From Actinoplanes lutulentus (GTDB taxonomy: Bacteria > Actinomycetota > Actinomycetes > Mycobacteriales > Micromonosporaceae): a stretch of DNA of 64,000 nt. The first letter of the stretch is position 1, and each line of letters opens with the position of its first letter. Shown here in pieces: positions 40,523-49,381 of the stretch. The notes beneath the pieces were generated by a model, which saw only the letters and a program-made list of their open reading frames with translations, did not search any database and was not told where the DNA came from. The position numbers and the translations under genes are program-made. The stretch covers positions 248,001 to 312,000 of the forward strand of contig NZ_QLMJ01000005.1 in assembly GCF_003259845.1 (NCBI RefSeq), given 5' to 3'.

Positions 40523-42580
40523 ATGACCCACATGGGTGTCATGGCTTACCCCCTCCGGTACGCGCTCGCCGATCTCGCCCTCGCTCTCAGCCGAGCGGGG
40601 GCGAATCCGGCCGAGGTCAGTTCCACGGCCGCCCGCGCCGCCGCCGACATGATCGGTGACGGCGCGGGCGTTCAACTGCTCCGCGACGACGGCCGGTACG
40701 AGAACATCGCGTACCACCACGTCGAAGACGATCGCTCCGCCACCCTGGGCCGTGCCCTGGACCGGGTCGGCGAGTCTCCCGACGACGAATACTCCACCGC
40801 CCTGGCCGCGAGCCGCCGGCCGATCGTGCTGGCCGGCGAGCCGGCGGCGGCGCTGGCCACCGGCGAACACCAGATCACGGCGGCCGTGCTCTGCCCGGTG
40901 ATCGTCGACAACACGTACTCGGGCTTCCTGCTCCTGACCCGGCACACGCCGGACGCGTTCTATTCGACGCCCGAGGTGGAGCTGGCCCGCGACATCGCGG
41001 GCGAGGTCTCCCTGGCGGCCTCCTCGGCGCGCGCGCAGGAGCGGCTGAAGGCGGCCGAGGAGCGGTACCACCGGGTCCTGGAGACGATCCCCGAGGGTGT
41101 GCTCCAGCTCGACCCGGACGGCGTCGCCACGTACGCGAACGAGCCGATCGGTGTGGTCCTGGGCATGCCCCGCGCCGAGTTGCTCGGGGTGTCGCTGCGC
41201 GGCTTCCTGGACAACGTCGGGCAGAAGGAGCTGGACCGCCGGATCGCCGAGTGCAAGACCGGCCGGTCGACGGTGGGTGCCACCCGCCTGATGCGCGCCG
41301 ACGGGTCGCGCCGCAGCGTGCGGATCAGCATGATGCCGATCCGCGACGACCACGGCGAGTTCGCCGGGGTGCTCTGCATGATCACCGACACGACCGATCA
41401 CATCGACGCCCGTGGTCTCAAGCGGCAGCTCGACCACCTGCGCCGGCTGGACAGCCTGGGCCAGCTGATCGGCGGCCTGTCGCACGACTTCAACAACCTG
41501 ATGACAGTGGTGGCCGGCTCCGCCGACATGATCCTGACCAGCACTGACGAGGACTCCTCGCAGCACGCGCTGGCGAAGGACATCCTCGACGCGGTGTCCA
41601 CCGGGCGCACTCTGACCCACCAGCTGCTCGCGTTCGGGCGCAGCGAGGGCAACCGCCCCGAGGTGATCCCGATCCCGGACCTGCTCACCGACGTGCAGTC
41701 GCTGTTCAGCCGGACGCTCGGCGAGCGGATCGGCCTGGACCTGACGTTCGGCCCGGACGTGTGGCCGGTGAAAGCCGAGCGCGGCCCGCTGGAGCAGGCG
41801 CTGGTCAACCTCGCGGCGAACGCCCGGGACGCGATGCTGCACGGCGGCATGGTCCGGGTGACCGCCACCAACGAGGTGATCGAACCCGGTCAGTTCGCCG
41901 CCGAGGGCGCACCGAACGGCAAGCTGGTGCACCTGGTGGTCACCGACACCGGCGTCGGGATGGACGAGGAGGTCCGCCGGCGGGCACTGGAGCCGTTCTT
42001 CACGACCCGGCCGACCGCAGCCGGGCTCGGCCTGGCCACCACGGCCGGCATCGTGACGAACCTGGGCGGCCACATCGAGCTGGAGTCGAAGCCGAGGATG
42101 GGCACCACGGTGCACATCTATCTGCCGGCCGCCGAGGAGCGCAAGGTTCCGGAGGGTGAGGGCCGGACCAAGCAGGCGGTGATCGGCCGGGTCCTGATCG
42201 TGGAGGACCAGCCGGACGTGGCCCAGCTGGTGCAGCGGCTCATCGCACCGGCCGGTTACGAGATCGCGGTCGCCACCGACGCGCTGATGGCGGTCACCCA
42301 GGTGGCCTCCGGCGCCCGGCCCGACCTGCTGATCACCGACGTGGTGATGCCGACGATGACCGGCCCGGAGCTGGCCAGCGCGCTGCGCACGCACCAGCCG
42401 GACCTGCCGGTGCTGTACATGTCCGGGTACTCGGCGGCGTCGCTCGGCCCGCAGCTGCACCTGGACGACAACAGCATGTTGCTGGAGAAGCCGTTCACCC
42501 GATCAACGCTGCTGGGTGCCATCCGGTCACTGTGCGGCCCGCAGCCCGTACGCCAGAACGAGGAGCCGCCGACGAAGTGA
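40523..42580 (+). CDS. Soluble hybrid histidine kinase: GAF-PAS-HisKA-HATPase-REC
   Basis: A 685-residue sensor kinase without transmembrane segments. A GAF-like domain covers about 8-165 and a PAS domain about 180-290 (YHRVLETIPEGVLQLDPDG; SVRISMMPIRDD). The phosphoacceptor His321 lies in GGLSHDFNNLMTV, followed by ATP-binding motifs NLAANARDAML (N box), DTGVGMDEE (G1), FFTTRPTAAGLGLATT (F/G2) and MGTTVHIYLP. A C-terminal receiver domain from about 550 carries Asp606 in LLITDVVMP. The HDFNN box is typical of hybrid kinases with PAS input. It starts at ATG 40523, 43 bases after the PRPP synthetase gene. The signal and output are unknown. Confidence 0.88.
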   Translation: MTHMGVMAYPLRYALADLALALSRAGANPAEVSSTAARAAADMIGDGAGVQLLRDDGRYENIAYHHVEDDRSATLGRALDRVGESPDDEYSTALAASRRPIVLAGEPAAALATGEHQITAAVLCPVIVDNTYSGFLLLTRHTPDAFYSTPEVELARDIAGEVSLAASSARAQERLKAAEERYHRVLETIPEGVLQLDPDGVATYANEPIGVVLGMPRAELLGVSLRGFLDNVGQKELDRRIAECKTGRSTVGATRLMRADGSRRSVRISMMPIRDDHGEFAGVLCMITDTTDHIDARGLKRQLDHLRRLDSLGQLIGGLSHDFNNLMTVVAGSADMILTSTDEDSSQHALAKDILDAVSTGRTLTHQLLAFGRSEGNRPEVIPIPDLLTDVQSLFSRTLGERIGLDLTFGPDVWPVKAERGPLEQALVNLAANARDAMLHGGMVRVTATNEVIEPGQFAAEGAPNGKLVHLVVTDTGVGMDEEVRRRALEPFFTTRPTAAGLGLATTAGIVTNLGGHIELESKPRMGTTVHIYLPAAEERKVPEGEGRTKQAVIGRVLIVEDQPDVAQLVQRLIAPAGYEIAVATDALMAVTQVASGARPDLLITDVVMPTMTGPELASALRTHQPDLPVLYMSGYSAASLGPQLHLDDNSMLLEKPFTRSTLLGAIRSLCGPQPVRQNEEPPTK

Positions 42581-42691
42581 CGGCGGGGCGGTCACTCTGC
42601 CCTAAGGGTGCGAACTTCCGTCTGTGGGCTTGCCAGCTTATCCGGACAAACAGCATCATTCCGGGGCATTGCCGCCGTCGGAAGGACCGGA

Positions 42692-44446
42692 GTGGACAAC
42701 AACCCCGGAGCGAACGACCCCGGAGAGGATCCCACGGACCACGGCCCTGGCACGCAACTCGCCGGGCGGTGTGTCGGTAATTCGTACCTTTTGGTCAGGC
42801 CGATCGGTCAGGGTGCCACCGGAACCGTGTGGCGCGGCGAAGACCGCGCCACCGGTGAGCCGGTAGCGATCAAGCTGTTGCACGACAGCCTGCTGAGACA
42901 GCCCCGCCTGGTCACCCGGTTCGTCCAGGAGCGCACGATCCTGCTGATGCTGCGGCATCGCAACGTGGTGCGGGTCCGTGACCTGTTCAGCGCGGGGGAG
43001 AGCCTCGGCCTGGTGATGGACCTGGTCAGCGGGGGCAACCTGCGCGACCACCTGCACCGGAAGGGAACCGTTCCGCCCAGCGAGGCGGTGCGGCTCGCCG
43101 GTCAGGTGGCCTCGGCCCTCGCCGAGGCACATGACCTGGGCATCATCCACCGCGATCTGAAGCCGGACAACATCCTGCTGCGCGACGACGACGGTGAGCT
43201 GGAGACCCGGCTCACCGACTTCGGGATCGCCCGGATACTCGCGCTGCCGAGCATGACCACGCCGAACGCGGTGGTCGGCACGCCGCACTACATGGCCCCC
43301 GAGGCGTTCCACGGGGCCACACCCAGCCCGGCCACCGACGTCTACGCGCTCGGGGTGCTTCTCTACGAGCTGGTCAGCGGCCAGCCGCCGTACCGCAGCG
43401 ACTCGATACCGGAGCTCATGCGCCTGCACGCCGAGGGTGCTCCGGAACGGCGTACCGGCATCCCCGACCCGCTCTGGCGGATCATCACGATGTGCCTGGC
43501 CGTGAAAGCGCGTCAGCGTCCGAGCGCCGCTGACCTCGTCACCGACCTGGGCTTTCTCGCCCGCAATCTCAGTGACACGCCCGCGCTGTCCCGCCCGGGC
43601 AGCCCTCCGGAGCAGTCGCTCGTCTTCGAATCGGTGCCGCGGCCGGTCGTACCCCGGCGTCGCCGTTTTCGCGGCAACGCTGCGCCCGCCGGCCGATTTT
43701 CGCGTCCCGGCGTGACCGCGTTCGCTGTCACCGGCGCCATGCTCGCCTCCGGCATCGCCACCAGCGCCTGGCATCTGAGTCGCCCCGGTGGTGATCCCCA
43801 GGAGGTGCCCACGGTGGTCACCGCGCCCAGCCGGCCCCTGCTGGCGGCCTCGCCGCCGGTCTCGACGCCGGCTCGGCCGGCTTTGTCGGCGGCCTCGGTC
43901 GCCGCGCGCGATGCCGCGGCCCCGCGCCCGCCTGCGGCGATCACCACCACCCGGCCCGCGCGTTACCCCAGGTCAGCGACGGGCGTCGCGCATTCCGCGC
44001 CCAAGCCTGCTTCGGTACGCACAAAGCACCCGGCCTCCTCACGAAACCGCGGCCGGTCTCACGTCCCGGAGGGCAAAGCGGCAAAGGGTCGATGGCAGTG
44101 CTCGCCGGGCCTGATCCTCGACCTGCGCACCCGTGCACCGCTGGGCCCGCGACCCTGTCACCAGCTGGGCGACGAGATCCAGTTCCGGGCGGCACTGACC
44201 GCACCGGCCGGCGGCCGGGGACGCATCTCGGTGGCGTTGCAGGACGCCCGCACCGGCCGCACCGTGGCCGGGCCCCGGACCTGTGACGACCTGTCGTTCA
44301 CCCGGCGCTCGATCACCCAGGACTGCGGCCCGCTGATGGCCGAGCCGCGGCGGGGCCGGCAGTACGCGGTCGTGATGACGTACCGGTACGTCAGAGACGG
44401 CCGGACCGCGTCGCGCACGGCCGTGGGCCGGCCGTTCCGATGGTGA
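42692..44446 (+). CDS. Receptor-type Ser/Thr protein kinase
   Basis: A 584-residue eukaryotic-type kinase. The kinase domain covers about 25-290: IGQGATGTVWRGED (Gly loop), VAIKLLH (catalytic Lys), IIHRDLKPDNILL (catalytic loop), LTDFGIARI (DFG) and GTPHYMAPE (activation segment). A Pro/Arg-rich juxtamembrane part leads to one helix (VTAFAVTGAMLASGIATSAW, about 345-365). The external part starts with a Pro/Ala-rich stalk and ends in a small beta-rich domain with four Cys residues, probably two disulfides. The GTG at 42692 follows GAAGGACCGG. It may sense the envelope state and phosphorylate cytoplasmic targets. Confidence 0.88.
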   Translation: MDNNPGANDPGEDPTDHGPGTQLAGRCVGNSYLLVRPIGQGATGTVWRGEDRATGEPVAIKLLHDSLLRQPRLVTRFVQERTILLMLRHRNVVRVRDLFSAGESLGLVMDLVSGGNLRDHLHRKGTVPPSEAVRLAGQVASALAEAHDLGIIHRDLKPDNILLRDDDGELETRLTDFGIARILALPSMTTPNAVVGTPHYMAPEAFHGATPSPATDVYALGVLLYELVSGQPPYRSDSIPELMRLHAEGAPERRTGIPDPLWRIITMCLAVKARQRPSAADLVTDLGFLARNLSDTPALSRPGSPPEQSLVFESVPRPVVPRRRRFRGNAAPAGRFSRPGVTAFAVTGAMLASGIATSAWHLSRPGGDPQEVPTVVTAPSRPLLAASPPVSTPARPALSAASVAARDAAAPRPPAAITTTRPARYPRSATGVAHSAPKPASVRTKHPASSRNRGRSHVPEGKAAKGRWQCSPGLILDLRTRAPLGPRPCHQLGDEIQFRAALTAPAGGRGRISVALQDARTGRTVAGPRTCDDLSFTRRSITQDCGPLMAEPRRGRQYAVVMTYRYVRDGRTASRTAVGRPFRW

Positions 44447-44481
44447 GGGGTTCCCGCCTTGCCGGACCTCTCGGCGGCCTT

Positions 44482-44856
44482 TCAGCCGCGGAAGCTGGAG
44501 CGCAGGCGGTCGGCGAGGCTCGGGGGTGGCGGTGGCGGCACCGGGCGACGCGTGGACGGCGGCTCGGAGCGGCCGATCGGGCGGTCGTAATCGGTCACCG
44601 CGATCGCCTCGATGATCTGCTCCTCGGTGAAGTGCTCGGAGCCGGGGATCGTTTCGACGAACCCGACGAGGACCCCGTTGCGCATCACCTGGGCCTGTAG
44701 CCCGGCAGCGCCGGCCTCCCACTCGGCCTCACGGCCGTCGGGCATGACGACGCGAATGCCGTAACCAGCGCCGCCGGCGCGGGGTAGCCGGACGTGCGCG
44801 AAAACGTTGCGGTCCCGCAGGGTCTGCACCAGGCGCCGGGTCCGGCTCTCTTCCAT
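44482..44856 (-). CDS. Conserved hypothetical protein, 124 residues
   Basis: A small soluble protein starting MEESRTRRLVQTLRDRNVF. The first 100 residues form an alternating alpha/beta pattern (GYGIRVVMPDGREAEWEAG; VMRNGVLVGFVETIPG; FTEEQIIEAIAVTDYD). The tail is Pro-rich (VPPPPPPSLADRLRSSF) and positively charged. It is not recognised as a named family. It converges with the Ser/Thr kinase gene 36 bases away and diverges from the SGNH hydrolase gene. No ribosome site is obvious, so a leaderless start is possible. Confidence 0.65.
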   Translation of the reverse strand: MEESRTRRLVQTLRDRNVFAHVRLPRAGGAGYGIRVVMPDGREAEWEAGAAGLQAQVMRNGVLVGFVETIPGSEHFTEEQIIEAIAVTDYDRPIGRSEPPSTRRPVPPPPPPSLADRLRSSFRG

Positions 44857-44980
44857 GACGGAAAATCTAGCTCGCGGATCTGAGGACACGCTGAAGATCG
44901 GCTCGACGGCCGTTGTACGTCAGTCACAGAGAGAACATGAAACATCACCCGTGGACGTAACCCCAGGTCACATCGACGCA

Positions 44981-45060
44981 TGTTACTCCCCTGTAACAGG
45001 AATGTCACTGGATTCCTTTTCTCGATACCTTGACTTACTGTTCGGTAACCGAAGCGCTTC
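44981..45060. promoter_or_regulatory. Cluster of three palindromes before the SGNH hydrolase gene
   Basis: TGTTAC-6-GTAACA (44981-44998), TTCGGTAACCGAA (45041-45053) and GAAGCGCTTC (45051-45060) stand 38-117 bases upstream of the start. The last two overlap. They look like regulator-binding sites; the regulator is unknown. Confidence 0.5.
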
Positions 45061-45097
45061 GGCCCTGAAGTCCCCACGCGGATATCGGAGGCCATCG

Positions 45098-45877
45098 ATG
45101 AGAACGGCTACCGTCCTCGCCACTCTCGTCACCACCGCACTGAGCCTCGTCCTCGCCGCACCCGCCCAGGCGGCGAGCACCGTCGACTATGTCGCCCTCG
45201 GCGACTCGTACTCCTCCGGCGTCGGCGCACCCGGCCAGTCCGGAACGTGCCTGCGCAGCAACAACAGCTACGCGGCACAGTGGGCCGCACGGAACTCACC
45301 CGCCTCGTTCCAGTTCCTGGCCTGCGGCGGCGCGGTCACCGACGACGTCCTCAAGACCCAGGTGCCGGCCATGAAGGCCGGCGCCGACCTGGTCAGCATC
45401 ACGATCGGCGGCAACGACGCGGGCTTCGCGCCGACCGTCATCACCTGCCTCACCTCCAGCGACTCGGCCTGTGCCGCCAAGGTCGAGTCGGGCAAGACGT
45501 ACGTGAACAACACGCTGCCCGGCAAGCTCGACGCGGCGTACCAGGCGATCCGGGCGAAGGCTCCGGACGCGCGGGTGGTCGTCCTGTCGTACCCACTGAT
45601 CTTCGACACGACGTCGGTGCTCTGCGAGATGAGCATCGCCAAGCGCAAGTCGCTGAACAGCGGGGCACAGGTCCTCGACGAAATGATCAAAAGCCGGGCC
45701 GCGGCGGCCGGTTTCGTCTTCTCCGACGTACGCGACGAGTTCAGCGGCCACGGGGTGTGCTCGTCCCGCCCGTACCTCAACGGCCTCACCGTGATCCCGC
45801 CGCAGAACTCCTACCACCCGAACACCAGCGGCTACACGAACGGCTACCTCCCGGCGCTGTCCGGCTCAGCCGGCTGA
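45098..45877 (+). CDS. Secreted SGNH/GDSL-type esterase or lipase
   Basis: A 259-residue exported hydrolase. The ATG at 45098 follows GGAGG at 6 bases. The signal peptide (LATLVTTALSLVLAAPAQAAS) is cleaved near residue 28. The SGNH blocks are clear: VALGDSYSSGVGA (catalytic Ser), FLACGGAVTDD (Gly), ITIGGNDAGF (Asn) and NSYHPNTSGYTNGY (catalytic His with the upstream polar residue). Six Cys in the mature part could form three disulfides, as in Streptomyces secreted lipases of this family. It would hydrolyse acyl esters outside the cell. Confidence 0.92.
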   Translation: MRTATVLATLVTTALSLVLAAPAQAASTVDYVALGDSYSSGVGAPGQSGTCLRSNNSYAAQWAARNSPASFQFLACGGAVTDDVLKTQVPAMKAGADLVSITIGGNDAGFAPTVITCLTSSDSACAAKVESGKTYVNNTLPGKLDAAYQAIRAKAPDARVVVLSYPLIFDTTSVLCEMSIAKRKSLNSGAQVLDEMIKSRAAAAGFVFSDVRDEFSGHGVCSSRPYLNGLTVIPPQNSYHPNTSGYTNGYLPALSGSAG

Positions 45878-45882
45878 CGATC

Positions 45883-45920
45883 CCTCGCGGAGTGCCGCAA
45901 CCCAGCGGCACCTCGCGGGG
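45883..45920 (+). terminator. Hairpin after the SGNH hydrolase gene
   Basis: GTGCCGC (45892-45898) pairs with GCGGCAC (45905-45911) around a 6-base loop, and the flanks CCTCGCGG and CTCGCGGGG extend the stem with wobble pairs. It begins five bases after the stop codon. No T tract follows, as is common in high-GC actinobacteria. Confidence 0.6.
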
Positions 45921-45958
45921 ACCGGAACCGCCGCCGGGCCGCATCAGGATCGTTTCCT

Positions 45959-46249
45959 ATGGCCCGACTGAACACGCTGCTCTTCCTGGTCGTCGTCGCG
46001 CTCAGCGTGGTCGCCCTGATCGACTGCCTGTCGACTGACCGGGCCCGGCTGAGGTCGTTCCCGCGGGGCGCCTGGATCGTGCTGATCCTGCTCTGCCCGG
46101 TGGCCGGCGCGATCGCCTGGTTCCGCGCGGGCCGCGCGACGTCATCGAGGGACATCCACGTGCCGGTGGCCGTGCAGGGCGCACCCATCGGCCCGGAGGA
46201 CGACCCCGAGTTCGTCAAGATGCTGGCCGCCCGGATCTCCGGGGTCTAG
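45959..46249 (+). CDS. PLDc_N-domain small membrane protein
   Basis: A 96-residue protein with two transmembrane helices (LLFLVVVALSVVALIDCLS; WIVLILLCPVAGAIAWFRAG), the layout of the PLDc_N domain otherwise found at the N-terminus of cardiolipin synthases. A short polar tail ends in EFVKMLAARISGV. Stand-alone copies are common in actinobacteria and of unknown function. The last four bases overlap the convergent LacI-type gene. Confidence 0.75.
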   Translation: MARLNTLLFLVVVALSVVALIDCLSTDRARLRSFPRGAWIVLILLCPVAGAIAWFRAGRATSSRDIHVPVAVQGAPIGPEDDPEFVKMLAARISGV

Positions 46250-47265
46250 GCGGAGTCGCGCCAGATGATCGGGGTGTCCAGCAGTTCGCCGTGGTGTTCG
46301 ACCTGTTCGCCGGCGAGCTGGCGGAGCACCAGCTGGGCCGCGAACGAGCCGAGTTCCTTCGCCGGCTGGTGCACGGTGGACAGCTGCGGCTGGCAGCGGA
46401 CCGCCCATGTGCTGTCGTCGAAGCCGACGACACCCACGTCGCCGGGTACGCTCCGGCCGGCCTCGCGCAGCGCTTCCAGGGCGCCGGCTGCTATTGCGTC
46501 GGATGCTGCGAAGACGCCGTCGATGGCGGGCTCGCGTTCGAGCAGGAGCCGCATCCCCTTGACCCCGGACCCGTAATCGTAGTGCGGTACGTCCGCCACG
46601 AGGCTGGGGTCGAATTCCGTACCCAAGGCGTTTTTGAAGCCGGTGAGGCGGTCCAAGCCTGAGTCGCGGTCGAGCGCGGCCGCGATCATGCCGATGCGTC
46701 GCCGGCCGCTTGCGGCCAGGCGCGCGGTGATCGAGCGTGCCGAGCCGACGTTGTCTATCCCGACGAACGGGATGCTGTCGCTCAATTCGGGTGGATGACC
46801 GACAAATGCCGCCGGAATCCGCAGGTCGGCGATTACCTTGATGATCGGATCCCGGGTCCGGGCCGACACCACGATCGCACCGTCGACGAAGCCTCCGCTG
46901 AGGTAACGGGCAACCCGCTCGGTGTCGCGCGCGGACTCCACCACCAGGCTGACCATCTGGTGGTCGGCGAGGGAGAGCGCGGCGTTCGCGCCGAGCATGA
47001 TCGCGCCGATGTTCGGGTCGTCGAGGAAGAGCGAATGCGGTTCCAGGGCGACGAACGCGACCGCCTGCGAGCGGCGCATCTTCAACGTACGCGCGGCGTT
47101 GTTCGGCACGTAGCCGACGTCGGTGATGGCGGCTTCGATCGCGGCGCGGGCTTCGGCCGAGACATATCCGCCGTTCAGCACCCGGCTCACGGTGCCTCGG
47201 GACACGCCCGCGGCAGCCGCGATGTCGTGCACGGTGGCGCGTTTCTGAGGCTTCGGCCGGGACAT
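46246..47265 (-). CDS. LacI-family repressor of the galactoside operon
   Basis: A 339-residue LacI/GalR regulator. The DNA-binding domain is VHDIAAAAGVSRGTVSRVLN (residues 12-31), with the hinge helix NNAARTLKMRRS near 55-66. The remaining part is a periplasmic-binding-like sensor with SARTRDPIIKVI, FVGIDNVGSARSIT, DGVFAASDAIAAGALEAL and GVVGFDDSTWAVRCQPQL, as in sugar-responsive LacI proteins. It diverges from the GH42 gene across a region with two palindromic sites and most likely represses the downstream operon in the absence of a galactoside. Confidence 0.92.
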   Translation of the reverse strand: MSRPKPQKRATVHDIAAAAGVSRGTVSRVLNGGYVSAEARAAIEAAITDVGYVPNNAARTLKMRRSQAVAFVALEPHSLFLDDPNIGAIMLGANAALSLADHQMVSLVVESARDTERVARYLSGGFVDGAIVVSARTRDPIIKVIADLRIPAAFVGHPPELSDSIPFVGIDNVGSARSITARLAASGRRRIGMIAAALDRDSGLDRLTGFKNALGTEFDPSLVADVPHYDYGSGVKGMRLLLEREPAIDGVFAASDAIAAGALEALREAGRSVPGDVGVVGFDDSTWAVRCQPQLSTVHQPAKELGSFAAQLVLRQLAGEQVEHHGELLDTPIIWRDSA

Positions 47266-47315
47266 GCGATCAATGTAGCGCCGCAGCTATTGACCGAGTG
47301 CCAGGCCAGTCCTAC

Positions 47316-47333
47316 TGTGTGCACGTTCACACA
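47316..47333. promoter_or_regulatory. LacI-type operator 1
   Basis: TGTGTGCACGTTCACACA is an 18-base near-perfect palindrome with one mismatch. It is the same element as operator 2, with centres 47 bases apart. It lies 51 bases before the LacI-type start codon, which fits autoregulation. Confidence 0.75.
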
Positions 47334-47362
47334 ACCGTAACGGCCGGTTAGGTCCGCGGAAA

Positions 47363-47380
47363 TGTGTGCACGTGCACACA
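47363..47380. promoter_or_regulatory. LacI-type operator 2
   Basis: TGTGTGCACGTGCACACA is a perfect 18-base palindrome with a CG centre, as in LacI/GalR operators. It ends 18 bases before the GH42 start codon, placing it over the promoter or early leader, a position suited to repression. Together with operator 1 it could support looping. Confidence 0.8.
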
Positions 47381-47398
47381 CCTGTGACCAGGAGTTTT

Positions 47399-49381
47399 AT
47401 GTTCACCATGCCCATACCGGGAATCAGCCTCGGCTGTGATTACAACCCGGAGCAGTGGTCGCCTGATGTTTGGCGCGAGGACGTCGCGTTGATGCGCCGG
47501 GCCGGCGTCGATCTCGTGGCCGTCAACATCTTCGGCTGGTCGAACCTGGAACCGAGCCCCGGCCGGTACCACTTCGACGACCTCGACGAGGTCGTCGGCC
47601 TGCTGCACGACAACGGGATCAAGGTCAACCTCGGCACCGGCACCTCATCGCCGCCGCCGTGGCTCAGCACCCTGTACCCGGAGATCCTGCCGGCCGCGGC
47701 CGACGGCACCCTGCGGTACCCGGGTGGGCGTCAGGCCTGGTGCCCGAGCTCGCCGGTCTTCCGCGAGCGGGCGTTCGCCCTGGTCGAGCAGGTCGCGCAG
47801 CGGTACGGCGAGCACCCGGCCGTCGCGCTCTGGCACGTCTCCAACGAGCTGGGCTGCCACAACGCGCTCTGCTACTGCGAGGCGAGCGCGGATGCGTTCC
47901 GGAATTGGCTCCGCGAGCGCTACCGCAAGATCGAGACGCTGAACGAGGCCTGGGGCACGTCGTTCTGGAGCCAGCGGTACGGCGACTGGTCCGAGATCCA
48001 GCCGCCGCGTCTCGCGTTGTCGCTGCGCAACCCGGCCCAGATCGTCGACTTCCACCGGTTCAGCTCCGACGAACTGCTCGGTTACTACCGGGGCGAGACG
48101 GAGATCCTGCGCCGGTACTCAGCCGCGAAGGTCACCACGAACTTCATGGTCACCGCGCACATCCGCAACCTGGACTACTGGTCCTGGGCGCCGGAGATGG
48201 ACGTCGTGGCGAACGACCACTACCTGGACCACCGCCTCGGCGACCCGGTCGCGGAGCTGGCCTTCGCCGCCGACCTGACCCGGGGCCTGGCCGCGGGCAA
48301 GCCGTGGATGCTGATGGAGCAGGCGGCCGGCGCGGTCAACTGGCAGCCGCACAACCTCACCAAGGCGCCGGGCGAGATGATCCGCAACTCGCTCACCCAC
48401 GTGGCCCGCGGCGCCGACTCGCTCTGTTTCTTCCAGTGGCGCGCGTCGGCACAGGGTGCCGAGAAGTTCCACTCGGCGATGCTGCCGCACGCCGGCACCG
48501 ACACCGTCGCCTGGCGCGAGGTGCTGCGGCTCTCCGAGACGCTGGACCGGATCGGCGAGGTCGCCGGCACCCAGGTCGAGTCGGACGTCGCGCTCGTCTT
48601 CAGCTGGGAGTCCTGGTGGTCGGCCGAGGGTGAGGCCCGTCCGTCGCAGGCGGTCACCTACCTCGACCAGGTGCACAAGGCGCACCGGGCGCTGCGCGAG
48701 CTGGGCGTCACCGTCGACGTGGTCGCGCCGGGGGCCGATCTCAGCGAGTACAAGCTGGTCGTCGTCCCGTGCCTCTACATGGTGAGTGACGCCGACGCCG
48801 AGAAGTTCGAGGACTACGCGGCGGCCGGCGGGAGCCTGCTCGTCACGTTCTTCTCCGGGATCGTCGACGAGCGGGACCGGGTCCGCCTCGGCGGTTACCC
48901 GGGCGCGTTCAAGAACGTGCTCGGCGTGCACGGCGAGGAGTTCGCCCCGATGCTGCCCGGCCACCAGGTCCAGCTCAGCAACGGCGCGACCGGAACGCTG
49001 TGGACCGAGCGCCTGCGCACCACGACGGCCGAGACGATCGCGACCTATTCCGACGGGCCGCTGCCGGGTGTTCCGGCGATCACCCGCAACGTTCTCGGCG
49101 AAGGCACGGCCTGGTACGTCGCTACCGAGCTTGACCCGCGAGGCCTGCGCGAACTGGTCCGCAACGCGGTCACCGAGGCAGGCGTGACACCCGCCGGGCC
49201 GGAGTCGAACGGTGACCTGGAGGTGGTCCGGCGTTCCGGCGACGGCCGCTCCTACCTGTTCGTCGTCAACCACGGCACCACCCCCGTGGCGATCGAAGCG
49301 GGCCATGACCTGGTCACCGGCGTGCCGATAACAGAGGTCGCCGCCGGCGGCGTCGCGGTGATCAAGGAGGAGAGGAAATGA
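47399..49381 (+). CDS. Beta-galactosidase, GH42
   Basis: A 660-residue intracellular beta-galactosidase of family GH42. The barrel starts GCDYNPEQWSPDVWREDVAL; the acid/base Glu is in WHVSNELG (about residue 157), followed by the zinc-site cysteines CHNALCYCEA, and the nucleophile Glu is in WMLMEQAAG (about residue 307). The trimerisation domain (from about 390) and a C-terminal beta domain follow; length is normal. The ATG at 47399 follows CCAGGAG at four bases; another ATG three codons on is possible. No signal peptide is seen. It is the first gene of a five-gene operon and would release galactose from beta-galactosides imported by the following transporter. Confidence 0.92.
   Translation: MFTMPIPGISLGCDYNPEQWSPDVWREDVALMRRAGVDLVAVNIFGWSNLEPSPGRYHFDDLDEVVGLLHDNGIKVNLGTGTSSPPPWLSTLYPEILPAAADGTLRYPGGRQAWCPSSPVFRERAFALVEQVAQRYGEHPAVALWHVSNELGCHNALCYCEASADAFRNWLRERYRKIETLNEAWGTSFWSQRYGDWSEIQPPRLALSLRNPAQIVDFHRFSSDELLGYYRGETEILRRYSAAKVTTNFMVTAHIRNLDYWSWAPEMDVVANDHYLDHRLGDPVAELAFAADLTRGLAAGKPWMLMEQAAGAVNWQPHNLTKAPGEMIRNSLTHVARGADSLCFFQWRASAQGAEKFHSAMLPHAGTDTVAWREVLRLSETLDRIGEVAGTQVESDVALVFSWESWWSAEGEARPSQAVTYLDQVHKAHRALRELGVTVDVVAPGADLSEYKLVVVPCLYMVSDADAEKFEDYAAAGGSLLVTFFSGIVDERDRVRLGGYPGAFKNVLGVHGEEFAPMLPGHQVQLSNGATGTLWTERLRTTTAETIATYSDGPLPGVPAITRNVLGEGTAWYVATELDPRGLRELVRNAVTEAGVTPAGPESNGDLEVVRRSGDGRSYLFVVNHGTTPVAIEAGHDLVTGVPITEVAAGGVAVIKEERK

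Noticed and set aside
44807..45097. N-terminal extension of the SGNH hydrolase
   Set aside because: The frame is open upstream, but a clear signal peptide and a GGAGG site mark ATG 45098 as the start.
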